DNA from: Gnetum montanum
Lineage: Eukaryota; Streptophyta; Gnetopsida; Gnetales; Gnetaceae
Assembly: GCA_015680685.1 (NCBI GenBank)
Contig: MNCI01006062.1
Span: 404,145 to 468,144 of the forward strand
Length of the DNA stretch: 64,000 nt
Reading direction: 5' to 3'
The translations under genes and the position numbers were made by a program. Of this stretch, positions 23,110-34,171 are shown piece by piece. The notes under the pieces were generated by a model that saw only the letters and a list, made by a program, of their open reading frames with translations, was not told the DNA's origin and searched no databases. How positions within the stretch are numbered: position 1 is the stretch's first letter; the number at the start of each line of letters is the position of its first letter.

Positions 23110-24245
23110 TTGATGGTGCGTGCCTGAAGTAGACCAACTGAGAGTTCTCCAAGACACTCATGAGGGCCCTTGTGGGGATCACTATGTAGGGATACAAATG
23201 ACTATTAAGATCTTTCTTGTAAGATATTACTAGCCAACATTATTTCGGGATGCCCATCAATTTGTCCAATCTTGTGAGTGCTGCCAACCTGATGGGGGAA
23301 TCACTGCTAGAATGGAGGGTCTGCAACAATGGATTCAATTGCTAGAACCCTTCAACATTTGGGGAATAGACTTTATGGGGCCCATTACACTAATGTCCAA
23401 TGGAAAAGCTTACATTGTAGTTTTCATAGACTACCTAACAAAATGGGCTGAAGCAGCTACTATTACAGATGCACACCATCTACAGCTGCACAATTTGTAC
23501 AACAACAAATCGTAAATAGGTTTGGTGTGCCACGTGCACTTATTTCGAACAATGGAACACACTTCATAGGTGCAACTTTTCAAAATTTAATGCAACACTT
23601 AGGGGTTGAACATAAATTGACTACACCTTATCACCCCTAAGCTAACGGACAAGCTAAGGTCACCAACAAGGAGATCACTAAAATATTAACTAGGACAATT
23701 AGCAAGTATAGGCAATATTGGAGCACTAAACTGAATGATGTTCTTTGGGCATACCGCTCCACTAGAAAACTCCCTATAGGCTACTCTCCCTATGAGTTAG
23801 TGTACGAAAAGCTTCCAATGCTTCTAATTCAAACCGATCTCCATACACTATCAATGGCTTGTGACCTCCACCTCAATCGTGATCTAGCACAAAAACAAAG
23901 GTTGGTAACTTTAAACGTGCTAGAAAAAAATCAATTAGCTGCTTTGTCATCAAATGAGTTGCACAAGGCATATAACAAACAATTTCATGACTTGAAGATT
24001 CGAAAGGTTAAGTATCAATGAGGAGATAAGGTTCTCTACTAGAACCCCACACATGTGCCACAACGCACAAAATTTCAAACACTGTGGGAAGGACCTTACA
24101 TTATTCATACAACCTTTCCTTCAAGGGCCATGACCATATACAAACCTAAGAGCCCTGATAAGAGATTGTTAGTCAATGTGCAACAGACCAAACCTTTCCA
24201 TGAATTTCAAACAGTTAGTGCATACAATACCTCTAAGAAGGGATG
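23110..24245 (+). pseudogene. Element A: integrase
   Basis: The zinc-binding region reads DTHEGPCGDHYVG with SCECC near 23275 (HHCC pattern). The core holds WGIDFMGP (first Asp, 23360), ISNNGTHF (23545) where the second catalytic Asp of SDNGTHF is Asn, and GQAKVTNKEI (23650) where the third catalytic residue Glu is Lys. The C-terminal part follows with FHDLKIRKVKYQ, a stop, GDKVLY and later LWEGPYII near 24085. No chromodomain follows, as expected for Athila/Tat. The frame is shifted near 23515. Two of three catalytic acids are lost, so the enzyme is inactive. Confidence 0.88.
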
Positions 24246-26190
24246 ACCCTGCTCACTATTTCAGATCTCCTCCTTCCAACTCAGTCATGGGGGAGACAAC
24301 CACCTTTGCTAACCATTTGAGGCCCTCATTTATTTTTTAAGTTTTTGTTTTACACATTTTTGTTTTGCAAAATCATTTATACTTTTTCATTTCTTTGTGT
24401 GACTGTTTGTTTTCTTTGTTTTTGTTTTTTTTCTTATCTTTGTTTGTTTGTTTGTTGTTTTTGTTTTGTTAGATTCATCACCTAATAAGTGCTCCTGACG
24501 GTGGTATGAACTATATTCTATTGATTGCTAATGTTTGGTTTTTCCCTTTGAGTTATAATATTGATACTAAGGTATAGTTCTTTTGATATAATAGGCAATG
24601 AGTCCACATCATCCATGCATCCGTAAATTTCTATGGTCTCTCTTGGCTTGGCACTGTACAATCCCTTTCTTTAATAATAAAACTATTAACAAATTGGTGA
24701 TTGGGCATTTCTCAAACTAAGGAAGGACTCAATGACTAAAAAGGGTGTGACTTCAAAGGGATTTGATGCATTTGTGCTGGCTATTCTCTTGGGTGCTTGG
24801 ATGTTTTCCTCTTGAGTTTTCCTTACCATTCCGATGTTGTTCCATCTTTGGAAAGTTGAGCCAATAAAAATAAGTCTTTGTATGGTGTGGTTCTCATGCA
24901 AATAAAAAAAACAATGAGAATTCAAAGCACACCCCTTAGGCAAAATAATCATCTGGGCTACAAGCACTAGTTATGGAACTAAATAAACATGTTCCCTCAT
25001 ACTAAGGCCCTCTCTCACTTCCTACTTTTCCCTTTCTCATTTCCTCAGAATGGTGGTGACTCTTTGGCGAAAGCATTCTTATTACTTCAAGTGGATGGAT
25101 TGGCCAAGTGTATTAATGCGAAGTCACTATATGTGGATTGTTTGAGGCTAGATTTGAAATGAGATCTGCTCAGTCACATTAACCATAAATACACAAGGGG
25201 TTGTATACCACCTTGTTCTTGGGACTCCATTCCATTCTCTTCTCCCCATCATTCTTTCTCCATTTTTCCACCTCATTGCTAGTTGTATTAGTAGTCTATA
25301 TTTTAATTGATGCATTATTTTCTCTTTGGTGAATTCTTTAGGTTAAGTCTTTAACTCTTGCTCCCAAATGACATTTCCAGAGCCTACAGACTCTTTGAAT
25401 GTGGGTTTTTTAGGGCATAAAGAGCATGAGCCTACTTTTGGGAAGACCCACTGGCGTTCCTATTTGGTGCATCAGTTAACTTCTTTCCCTTAAAAATTTT
25501 TTCAATCAACATTTGTTTAGTTCATTCCCATCTCTGAAATCCATTTTACCAGCGTTGTCATTGTTTCTTTTTCTCCATCTTTCTTATTCCTTATCTTTTT
25601 CCATTCTATCACTACTGGAGGATCGCTCTTAATCATGGGGGCCTTGGTCCAGTTTTTTCAAATTTTCCTAACCCCTACACCTTGGGTAGTCACTAGTGTT
25701 ATATCTCTAGAATCCATATTGGCCATATCACAACTCAGCCAATGGACCTTACACCGAGGCAAGGTATCAACTGTATTCTGATTTACTTATCCTTGCTCAT
25801 ATGTGACTGTGTTCTGTGTGCAGATGGAAATCATATAGCAATGGACTAGATCTAGAGGAAACACTCAGGATGGACTAGTGTTGGAACAGTTGTTCAAGGA
25901 ACAAGATTGATGGCGCGATTATGGATGAACAACAAAAGGTGCAATCTTGGCATCAGCAGCAACACGTCTTCTTCTTTTCTCTTTCTCTCTCCTCTCTCAG
26001 CTGCTAAATAAGGCTAGATGTCAATTGTGTATAGTGTTCACTCCTGTAGTCATGAACACTAATATTGTCATGTATTGTAATGTTGATCTATTCACATGTC
26101 ATCATATTCACCATTAGTCATCATTCAAGTCAATAATCCCATACCTTCCCAATATTTTGTAAGAAACTCAAGGATGAGTTTTCATTCAAT
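24246..26190 (+). other. Element A: 3' non-coding region
   Basis: There is no convincing ORF after integrase, so no env-like gene. A T-rich tract with TTTGTTTG words runs from 24335 to 24475. Parts of this region match B (minus) and D: the CAAAGCACACCCC stretch near 24920 and the module near 25400-25450. Athila/Tat elements often have long 3' spacers of this kind. Confidence 0.6.
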
Positions 26191-26200
26191 CATGGGGGTA
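26191..26200 (+). promoter_or_regulatory. Polypurine tract of element A
   Basis: CATGGGGGTA directly precedes the 3' LTR start TGATGAGCCG. It is the expected start site of plus-strand DNA synthesis. Confidence 0.8.
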
Positions 26201-26974
26201 TGATGAGCCGCAATATCGCATACGCAATATCGCATCCTACCTCATCTTCTATAAATAAGAGGCACCGCCCTTTGTTCCAAGATAGTTAAACTTAGACCTT
26301 AGCCAGATTCTTGCAGTTTAGTCATTCCAGAGTTAGAATTATTTCTGTGTGCCCGCAGTAGGAGTCATAGAGTGAATGGATCTTTATTCGAACAATTTGT
26401 AGCTGAGCAGAATTTTGTGTACGACAATAAAGATGAACTTTATGATAAACTTTGCAGCATACAAATTAAGCTAATTAGTAATTAATTATTGGTTAATTCT
26501 TTCCTAGTTAATTAATATCTCTCCTAACCTTCAACCCCCTTAGTTAAATACACTCAGTACAACCACTTCAAGTATGTGTGTAGCGCTTGGTAACCCAGTA
26601 ATGATTAGTGTTTGGTAATCCCAACAGTGTTGCACTGGTTCAGGATGTGTGTGGCAAGTGGGAATGGATACTAGTGTTAGGAACATTTAGAAAGTAGTTA
26701 ATGAATAGTTAATGTAAGTTAGTCACTTAGTTCTCTCTCCCTTTCCTTTATTAGCATAAAACATAAAAAATACAAAAGCTATAAAAATCATATAACTCAA
26801 GCTTACTTAACCATACAACCGTGACAATACAAGTAAGTTTGGGAAGACAACGATTGATTAACCCTGAGTGTTTCATTAAGACACGTAAGCACTTAGTCCT
26901 TGGAGTTTGACCAGATCATGCATGAAACGCTCATATTCGCATGGTTGAGTGTAGGGGTACCTCACCACTCATCA
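26201..26974 (+). mobile_element. 3' LTR of element A (complete, 774 bp)
   Basis: It starts TGATGAGCCGC and ends ACCACTCATCA. The TATA box TATAAATA is at 26250-26257. U3 upstream of it has repeated AATATCGCAT words. It matches the 5' LTR, the solo copy at 28680-29229 and the partial copy at 63705-64000. Confidence 0.9.
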
Positions 26975-27286
26975 ATTGTCGTTGATGGAATTTGTCCAAG
27001 TACATTGCCACTTGAATAAGACGCCACACAACTAACTCAGATTCACATTACGAGCACTCATTGACTATTCTCTAAGACTATGAGATAAAACTATAAGAGT
27101 TTAGCTACTCTATTAACAAAAGAATTTGTATGTCCAACACATAGTAGGAGTGTGCATATTTATAAGTGAGCATGCATCTTATGATATATCTGATATCACA
27201 ACTTATGCTCTGATATCAAGGCTTTAATATCAGAGCTCTAATATTAGGGATCTGATATTGGGGCCTATGCAAAATGCAATTCCTCA
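26975..27286 (-). mobile_element. 5' LTR of element B, outer part
   Basis: It continues B's LTR after the inserted element A and aligns with 11204-11513. It ends ATGCAATTCCTCA, directly followed by the host duplication CTTGG. Upstream words such as CTGATATC and GATATATC are the decayed B/D-type promoter repeats. Confidence 0.85.
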
Positions 27287-27291
27287 CTTGG

Positions 27292-28250
27292 CTTTCAACT
27301 TAAAGAAGTTGACATCTTTCAATCACTTCTTCTTCAAGTGCACCTAAACCAAGTCACTAACAACAAAATTTAGCTTCTTTTTTCCCTCATTCCTCTTGAG
27401 GACTCTATCTTTAGCCTTCTTCTCAAGATTTGATTTCACTTATGCATGAAGATTCCTCATCTCTTGCATAAAATTAACACTAAGTTGAGCTTCGCCATCA
27501 AAGTTCTTTAATGTGTCAACCATCTTAGGAAAAAAGCATTCACCTTAAATTGGATTTTACCAATAGCAATATGAAAAGAATTTTTATATCAAAAATCAAC
27601 ATGACACTATAATTTTTTCCACTTGTTAGGTTGTCTATCACACAAACACCTAAATATTTTCAGCAAGGATTTATTTACCACCTTCATTTGGCCATCAAAT
27701 TGAGGATGATATGCACTAGAAAAATTTAGTTTTATCCCTAAAAGTTTCCAAGGGGACCTCCAAAAGTGACTACTAAAACTAGAGTCTATCATTAACAATA
27801 TTCAAGGGAATTCCATGCAACTTTCCAACATGCTAAAAAAATAAATTTACAACATGAGAAACAACACTCACCTTTTTACATGGAATGAATTATACCATCG
27901 TAGAGAACCTATTTATGACAACAAAAATTGCATCGTTCTCACTCTTGGTTTTTGGAATACCACACACAAAATCCATAAACACACTTTTCCATAGACCCTT
28001 AGGAATTAATAAAGGCATATAATGTCCATCCACTCCTTTACCCCCTTTGAACTTCTGATAAGTCAAACAGTCCTTCATAAATTTTGAAACTTTAGTTCTC
28101 ATACCAAGCCAAAAGTATTACATGACCACAAGTTCCAATGTTTTATACCCACTCATGTGACCTGCCATGCTACTATAATGCTTTTCAAATAATATTTTTT
28201 TTCTAAAATTACAATTAAGAATACATACCTTTTCGTTTTTGAAAAAAAAA
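27292..28250 (-). pseudogene. Element C: integrase, disrupted
   Basis: The minus-strand reading (28102 to 27607) holds FMKDCLTYQKFKGGKG, FMDFVCGIPKTKSENDAIF (first catalytic Asp), VVINRFSTMV, FSSHFWRSPWK and SAYHPQFDGQMKVVNKSL. In that last motif the catalytic Glu (usually QTEVVN) is Lys. This is a chromovirus integrase. The frame shifts between 27800 and 27790 and has several stops. It continues to LKAK at 27292, where B begins, and resumes at 10639. RNase H lies upstream and the chromodomain downstream, which fits the lineage. Confidence 0.85.
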
Positions 28251-29400
28251 TTCATCTTGAATATCATAGTTCCTCCACTAGTCTATCTTACTCAACAATG
28301 GCTCTTTGAGGATCCTCCAAACCTACCTAACATCATAATCATGCTCATACAAATAAGTAAAATGACCCATACCTTGCACATGAGGTACACTGAAATTAAC
28401 CACATGCACATAAAGCATTAGCCACCACATGGGCTTTCCCACTTCTGTGCTTCAACATAAAATTAAACTCATGTAATTGTGCAACCCACTTCATGTGCTT
28501 TGCACTCAACTTCTTTTGAAAGTATAGAAATTATAGTGCTTTATGGTTTGTCATCAAAATAAACTTCTTGGGCTAAAAGTAATGCCTCCAATGCTTGATT
28601 GCTTGAAGGAAAACATACAAATCCTTCTCATTTATGCTATAGTTTTTTCTTGACTCATTTAGCTTTTCAAAAAAGAAAGTGAAGAGCCGCGATATCGTGT
28701 CCGCCCCACAATATCGCGTCCCATATTATTATCTATAAATAAGAGGTGGCTTCCCTTGTTTTAGGCAATTAGACTTAGACCCTTAGCTAAACTCTTGTAG
28801 TTTTACCATTCCAGAGTTAGAATAATTTCCATGTGCCCGNGCTTGGTAACCCAGTAACGATTAGCGTTTGGTAATCCCAGCAACATTGCATTGGTTCAAG
28901 ATGTGTGTGGCAAGTGGGAACAGATACTGGTGTTAGGAACAATTAGAACTTAGTTAATAAATAGTTAATGTAAGTTAGTCACTTAGTTCTTCTTACCTTC
29001 TCCGATTAGCAAAAGACATTAAAAAGATAAAAGATATAAAAATCATATACCTCAAGATTACTTAACCATACAACCTTGACAATACAAGTAAGTTTGGGAA
29101 GACAATGATTGATTAACATTAAGTGTTTCATTATGGCACGTAAGCACTTTGTCCTTGGAGTTCGACTGGATCACGCATGAAACGCTCGTATTCGTATGGT
29201 TGAGTGTAGGGGTACCTCGCCACTCATCAGAAAGCAACAAGTCTATCTTCTTATGAAAGTGCCACATCAATGGCAAGTTCACTTGCATCCAACTTCACCT
29301 AAAAAAGCTTCTAAAAATCTAGAATCACAAGCACCAATTCATTGATAATTTTTTCTTTTGATAAGTAAAAGCTATCTTGGGTTTCAACAACATAAACATA
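28251..29400 (-). pseudogene. Element C: RNase H region, split by a solo LTR
   Basis: On the minus strand the part from 29340 to 29235 reads KLDASELAIDVAL and the part from 28674 down reads EKLNESRKNYSINEKDLYVF, followed by AIKHWRHYF and HKAL. These are consecutive RNase H motifs of Ty3/gypsy elements, with the first catalytic Asp kept. The solo A-type LTR at 28680-29229 lies between them with the duplication GAAAG, and the two sides join in frame once the LTR and one duplication copy are set aside. Several stops make it non-functional. Confidence 0.8.
28680..29229 (+). mobile_element. Solo A-family LTR with an internal assembly deletion
   Basis: It starts TGAAGAGCCGCGATATCG and ends CACTCATCA, with a 5-base duplication GAAAG at 28675-28679 and 29230-29234. 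The TATA box is at 28734-28741. A single N at 28840 replaces about 200 bases present in the other copies: the text jumps from GTGTGCCCG to GCTTGGTAACCC. The duplication shows one clean insertion followed by LTR-LTR recombination. Confidence 0.9.
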
Positions 29401-30130
29401 AGCTAAGAAATACCACTAAAATTTTTTATGAACTGTTTATAAAAACCTACTAAACCAAGGAATGATCTTACCTCCCTAACATTTTTAGGAGTTAGCCAAT
29501 CCCTAATAGCCTTCACCTTGGTAGATTTTACTAAAATTTGATTTTTAAAACCCACATGCCCATATATGTGATTTCCTTCTTGAAGAAATGACTTTTCTTC
29601 ACATCGATTACTAATTGTGTCTCCTCTAACTTAAGATACATCATTTGCAAGTCATCTAAGTGATCTTCCTCATTAGAGTTATACACCAAAATATCATCAA
29701 AAAAGATAATACAACACTTACCAATCAAGTCCTTTAATACATCATGCATCAAACTCATGAATGTAGCTAGTGCATTTGTGACCCCAAATGGCATCACCAA
29801 CCAGTCAAAAAATCCACTTGATGTCTTGAAAGTTATCTTCCATTCATCACCAAGCTTGATTCTAATTTGATGGTAACCATTCTTTAGATCAATTTTGTTA
29901 GAAATATCAACATTGGTAAGGACATCAAGAATATCATTCATCGTTGAAATAGGAAACCTCTACCTCATTGTTATCTTATTCATTGCTTTGGAATCAATCC
30001 ATATCCTCTTTTTATCATTGTCCTTCTTTGGTACTAGCACTATTAGAACTATACAAGGTGAAATAGATTTCCTCATGGTGTCATTTATAAGTAACTCATC
30101 TACTTACCTTTACAATTTAGCCCTCTAATT
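29401..30130 (-). pseudogene. Element C: reverse transcriptase
   Basis: The open part at 29941-29531 on the minus strand reads NKIDLKNGYHQIRIKLGDEW, FKTSSGFFDWLVMPFGVTNA, then CCIIFFDDILVYN, the intact catalytic FFDD box, followed by KKSHFFKKEITYMG. These are standard chromovirus RT motifs. Upstream (29942-30130) more decayed N-terminal RT sequence can be followed, including the AMNKITMR-type stretch near 29970. It has the longest uninterrupted coding piece left in C. Confidence 0.9.
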
Positions 30131-30474
30131 CGATGCTATCTAGTATGTTCTCTTGTTTAAAATAGTAGCACCAAGGAGGAAATCAATTTAACGCTACAAA
30201 AACCTCATTAGTGGTAATCCATCCAATGTTTCCTTGAAAACTTTGGGAAGTTTCTCGTTTAAGCCTAACACACTTGTTGGAAGTTCAACCTATATATCAT
30301 CATAGTTAGAAGCAACTTTGATACAACACCAAATCCAAAACTAGTTTCATCATGTTCCTTAATGTATTCCCTTTTTTCTAGAAAGATTAAGGAAGCATTA
30401 AGTGAGCTTTACTGCCTCACTTATTCAGCCATCATAGGAATCAACTCATGGATTCCAATAAATCTAGCTATACT

Positions 30475-30780
30475 CTATAAATTTCTTGTTTCATCAAATT
30501 GAGCACCATTGTAAAAACTCCAAGGTCTATCAAGAATTATATCTGCACAATCCATTGGAACCACGTAACACTTCACAACATCATGAAAACTTTCAATTTT
30601 AAATTTCAAAGTACATTGTTCCCTCAAATCTTGAGAGAAATCTCTAGATAACGAATGCAATTTATAGGATCTAGGATGATGATTAGCTACCAAATATAAT
30701 CTAGTAACTATCCTAGAAGAAATAACATTTTCTTGGGATCCCCCATTAATCAAAATAGAAGTCCATTCCCCACTAAGCAA
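30475..30780 (-). pseudogene. Element C: aspartic protease
   Basis: The minus-strand frame contains WTSILINGGSQENVISS, then HPRSYKLHSL and VVPMDCADIILDRPWSF. In chromoviruses the active site reads IDGGS and the flap-side motif VPMDACHLLLGRPW, so the family is clear. The catalytic Asp is Asn (AAT), which would inactivate it. It sits between gag and RT as expected. Confidence 0.8.
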
Positions 30781-32023
30781 ACATCTAGCTCCAATCCAAT
30801 ATGAAATAACAATTTCCTTGGAGGATTATCTCATATATTCACATTCCTCATGAATGCACAACAATTTAATTCATAAACTTTATTAATCTTTGGAGCATTA
30901 GGATTTCCTCTCTAAAGATCTTAGGTTGATGTCTTCTCCTCCTTCATGGATGAGTTATTATCTTGACCCTTGTCTTTTTTGCATTAGTTTTTCTTGAATT
31001 TTTCCTTCTCGTCACCCTTTTCTATCTTTTTATCATGGCTACCATTCTTGTCTTCAAATTTAGACTTGGATCCTTTCTCATTCCCTTGAAAGATTATTTG
31101 CTCCTATTTTTGAATCCACTTAATTTCTTTTTAGTGTTGAATACCAAATCATAAGCCTCATCAAGAGTTTGTGACTCATAAAAGACAACTCCTACTTGTA
31201 CGCCATTTTGAGACCTTTTAAAAGATTGAAGCCTATTCATACTCCTCTTAGTTTACCTTAGCTTGATAGAGTAAATCACAAATTTTGATGTAGAGTTCTT
31301 TAACATCCTTGTCAACTTGCCTTAGGAGTTTTAACTTCATGATAGTCTCTTTTCTTTGATGAGACTATTCAAATTGTCTTTGCAATCTATATTTCATTAG
31401 ATTCTAATCTTTGATAGGTATACCATTTTATCTTTCATAAGCTTGAGACTCCTTTTCCCACTAAGGAGAAGTCATACCTTCTAATTTGGATTCAACAAAA
31501 GGTACCCTTAAGTTATTTGGTATTTCTTCCAACTCAAAGTGCTTGTCAAGTACCTTTAGCTAACTTGAGAAAGCATTGGTACCATCTACACCATTGAAAA
31601 TATTCAATTAAACATATAGAAGGCTAGAAGCATTTTTGAATGTTCTACTAAGCCTTGCCTCATCCTCCTCATCAAGCTTGCCAAGTGAAGAAGTAGATAC
31701 CACTATTGGAGCCCTCAAATTTCTCATATGAGACATAGGATTCTCTCCCATTGGAATCCTTGGCTAATTGGTTCCTACACTCCCCAAATAGTATTATCAT
31801 TCCTCTTTATTTACTCCATCTCTACCAGCCTATCAAACTTCTACATCTAAACGTGAATGTTCATCATCTCCATGTGTTTGGATATGGCTAGGACTTACAT
31901 TCCTATCCACATTTACATTGATTTCATCCAAATAAGAAAACATTAGTTGGAAGGCAAACTTCATGCTCTTTATGTCCTTGTTCAGGGCTTGAAACTATTT
32001 CTTTTTAGGCACAATCTAAACTA
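30781..32023 (-). pseudogene. Element C: gag, heavily decayed
   Basis: The start of the gag frame is visible near 31985-31830 (FQALNKDMESMKFAFQL and VNVDRNVSPSHIQTHGDDEH on related copies). After that only fragments read as protein. The region 31100-31700 on the minus strand has Lys/Glu-rich pieces in the right order for gag. A Lys-rich stretch near 30960-31100 stands where a zinc knuckle would be, but the cysteines cannot be made out. The call depends mainly on position between primer site and protease. Confidence 0.55.
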
Positions 32024-32028
32024 GATAG

Positions 32029-32943
32029 TGATGAGTGGCAAGGTACCCCTACACTCAACCATACAAATACGAGCGTTTCACGCACAATCTGATCAAACTC
32101 CACAAACGAGCTAGTTGTGGTATCTAGATAGTTACTCATTGATTGTGGTTTGTTGTCTTCCCATCTAGACTAGTATTTGCTTTTTCATGTATGGTTTAGT
32201 CCAGAGTGAGGTGTATGATGCATTCCTAAACTAGTGCTACTCCTAGAGGCAATAGAAAATAACTTTAATTAAGCTAGGAGGAAAAGGAAGAGAGAGTTAA
32301 GCTAATAGGACATAGGGGGAGAGAATCCAAACTAGCCTAAGTGCAATGAGCATACATCCCTTAATCATCCGTACACATCTTGGACCTCATGTACTACTAC
32401 TAGGATTACCAAGCACATTTCCTAGGTACGCTACTGGGATACCAAGTAGTAACACTTAAATGCTCGTGATTAAGTCATACTCATTATGCATTTGATAACA
32501 AGGATAGGATAGGAAGGTAAAGAGATATTAAGTAAGAAAGTAATAAATAACAGTTAAAACTAAGTGAATGCTGCAATGATGAAGGAATCTCGATCTTTAT
32601 TGTCGGTCATGTGCATGTCCAAGTACATCACACTTGAATAAAGGTTCCATACAATTACAATCATCACACTACGGGCATGCCCCGAGGAAAGGGTTGAGAG
32701 AAAAGATTGAAAAAAAGATCCTACTCTAATACTAACTTCCTATTACTTTCCCATGTGTCCCATTGTGTATTTATTGGCTCACACGGGAACCACGATATCG
32801 TGTATCTGATATTGCTAGCCAAGCCACACTATCGCATACTTGATATCGAGGGTCTGATATCAAGGGTCTGATATTAGCACCTAGTTAACAAGGGTTGGAT
32901 ATCAAGGGTCTAATATTGGCACCTAAGAAACCACGCTTCATCA
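32029..32943 (-). mobile_element. Solo LTR of the B/D family (915 bp)
   Basis: The plus strand starts TGATGAGTGGCAAGGTACCCC and ends CACGCTTCATCA. A perfect 5-base duplication GATAG flanks it (32024-32028 and 32944-32948). Without it, the C leader matches element E at 1-258 continuously. On the plus strand its right side has repeated GGGTCTGATATCAA words in two units of about 37 bases, the promoter-side repeats of this family. Confidence 0.9.
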
Positions 32944-32985
32944 GATAGAATTCCTCAACCAAATCCAAGTAATAATCAACACAAA

Positions 32986-32998
32986 GATCTAATACTAA
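32986..32998 (-). promoter_or_regulatory. Primer-binding site of element C (tRNA-Met type)
   Basis: The minus strand reads TTAGTATTAGATC against the usual TTGGTATCAGAGC. The same site in element E (243-255) has one change fewer. It lies just inside the 5' LTR. Confidence 0.6.
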
Positions 32999-33004
32999 TA
33001 TTTA

Positions 33005-34166
33005 GCTAAAGTAAGTTCACTCCAATATTAAATAATATTCCAACACTAAATCTAGATTTTATGAAAAGATAAATAATATGCTTAAAAAAAAGAAAACTAT
33101 CTTTAGGGTTCAATAACCCACAAAACATCTAAAAACCTCTCAAAACATTCAAACTATGTTGCAGAGCATGATGTTCTAGAACCACATAATAGTTGTTCTC
33201 AATGCAAGATACAACTGATGGAGAATCTCTCCCACAACCTGGGATTTAGATAACAATTCACAAGACACAAGAGACACTAGGCCAATACTCCCTTAATTAA
33301 TGAAGAGTTGTAAACACACTCATGTGCTCTTCACATGTGCTCTCTTGTCATCTCATAACATCTTACTCATATCTCTTTATGATACAAGCATGAAACATAA
33401 CTCATATTTATTAACAAAGTAAGAAAAAATCCTAGGAAATCTTTGGTGCAAGGGGGATACCTCAATAGACCCCAATAGGACCAACTCCACAACTTCCAAG
33501 AAAATCTAGAAATTAATGATAACCTAATAAAACTGCTCATTTTGATGCCAAGAGCCTCCGAATGCCTTCAAATAAGTCCCCATAAATCCTGTAACCTCCT
33601 AAACTCATCAACATGAGCCAAAAACACTTCGAAACATGCCAAAACATCCAAGAATCATCCTCAAAAAAATCAACACAAAAAGACACACTGCATGTAGGGT
33701 AGAATAAGGGGATTAGAAGAGGTGTCCCTACACCAACCTTCTTCAAGTTCAACTTGAAGTTCCCTCATTGTTTCCATTTTTTTCTAGCTTGCCTTGGCTA
33801 TTTCTAAACTTGGAATGCTAATTTTGGAAGTTTCCTTGCCCATTTGGATCATCTCTGGCCTTTTTTGGATGTCTCACTAAGAAAATTATCCATTCGTATG
33901 AGATGTTTCACTTCTGGTTGAGATGCCTCACATTGTACCTAAGACATCTTCACACTTGTAAGACATCTTATTTGACATCTGAGATGTCTCATGCAAGCTT
34001 TCAGCTCAACCCAAATGTCTCCTATCTCCCAAAACATCTCCCTAAGAGCCCAGATCTTAGATAACATGACTCCAAGTCCTTCAAGATGTCTCTATAGAGC
34101 CCAAAACTTGCAAAAACCTATACATAGGGAAAGAACAAGGAAATTGGAAGAGGTATCCCTACACCA
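33005..34166 (-). mobile_element. 5' LTR of element C
   Basis: The outer end (plus strand CCCTACACCA at 34157-34166) is fixed by the host duplication ACATC. The inner end lies at about 33005 beside the primer site. It shares blocks with the 3' LTR at 9235-10244. A segment of about 300 bases (33440-33740) is absent from that LTR. It ends with GAAGAGGTGTCCCTACACCA, the same words that end the LTR, so it may be a tandem or nested partial LTR copy. Confidence 0.7.
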
Positions 34167-34171
34167 ACATC

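Larger units (their letters stand above)
17163..26974 (+). mobile_element. Element A: Athila/Tat-like Ty3/gypsy retrotransposon with gag and pol
   Basis: The order on the plus strand is 5' LTR (17163-17928), tRNA-Asp primer site, gag, protease, RT, RNase H, integrase, a 2-kb non-coding part, polypurine tract and 3' LTR (26201-26974). The integrase is last, as in Ty3/gypsy, and the RT sequence (VEVFMDDFSTYGT, then TNLRLNWQKSHLMVQQGIVL) has the Athila/Tat character. It lies inside the 5' LTR of B. The expected 5-base duplication is not seen because a small deletion removed the left junction. It is dead: stops and lost catalytic residues occur in several domains. Confidence 0.9.
10645..27286 (-). 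mobile_element. Element B: Athila/Tat-like LTR retrotransposon with gag but no pol, holding element A
   Basis: It is flanked by a perfect 5-base duplication CTTGG (10640-10644 and 27287-27291). On the minus strand the 5' LTR is in two parts (27286-26975 and 17162-16613), followed by a tRNA-Asp-type primer site (16594-16612), gag (about 16500-13880), non-coding sequence, a polypurine tract and the 3' LTR (10645-11513). Element A splits the 5' LTR. Nothing resembling protease, reverse transcriptase or integrase is visible between 11523 and 16593, and there is no gap there. This is the pattern described for gag-only terminal-repeat elements (TR-GAG). Confidence 0.85.
9235..34166 (-). mobile_element. 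Element C: chromovirus-type Ty3/gypsy retrotransposon, nested and broken
   Basis: On the minus strand the order is 5' LTR (33005-34166), tRNA-Met primer site, gag, protease, reverse transcriptase, RNase H, integrase, chromodomain and 3' LTR (9235-10244). The host flanks carry the 5-base duplication ACATC at 9230-9234 and 34167-34171, and LINE G reads on across it. C is interrupted by a solo LTR (32029-32943), another solo LTR (28680-29229) and the B plus A stack (10645-27286). Without these inserts it would be about 6.8 kb. All coding parts have stops, so it cannot move on its own. Confidence 0.85.

Noticed and set aside
24686-24967. 93-codon minus-strand frame in element A as an env-like gene
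   Set aside because: It runs against the element, has no signal or membrane segment, and lies in a spacer conserved at DNA level with B.
33216-34163. Taking TGATGGAGAATCTC at 33216 as the inner end of C's 5' LTR
   Set aside because: The primer site at 32986 and the match to 1-345 and 9235-9285 show that the LTR extends further in, to about 33005.
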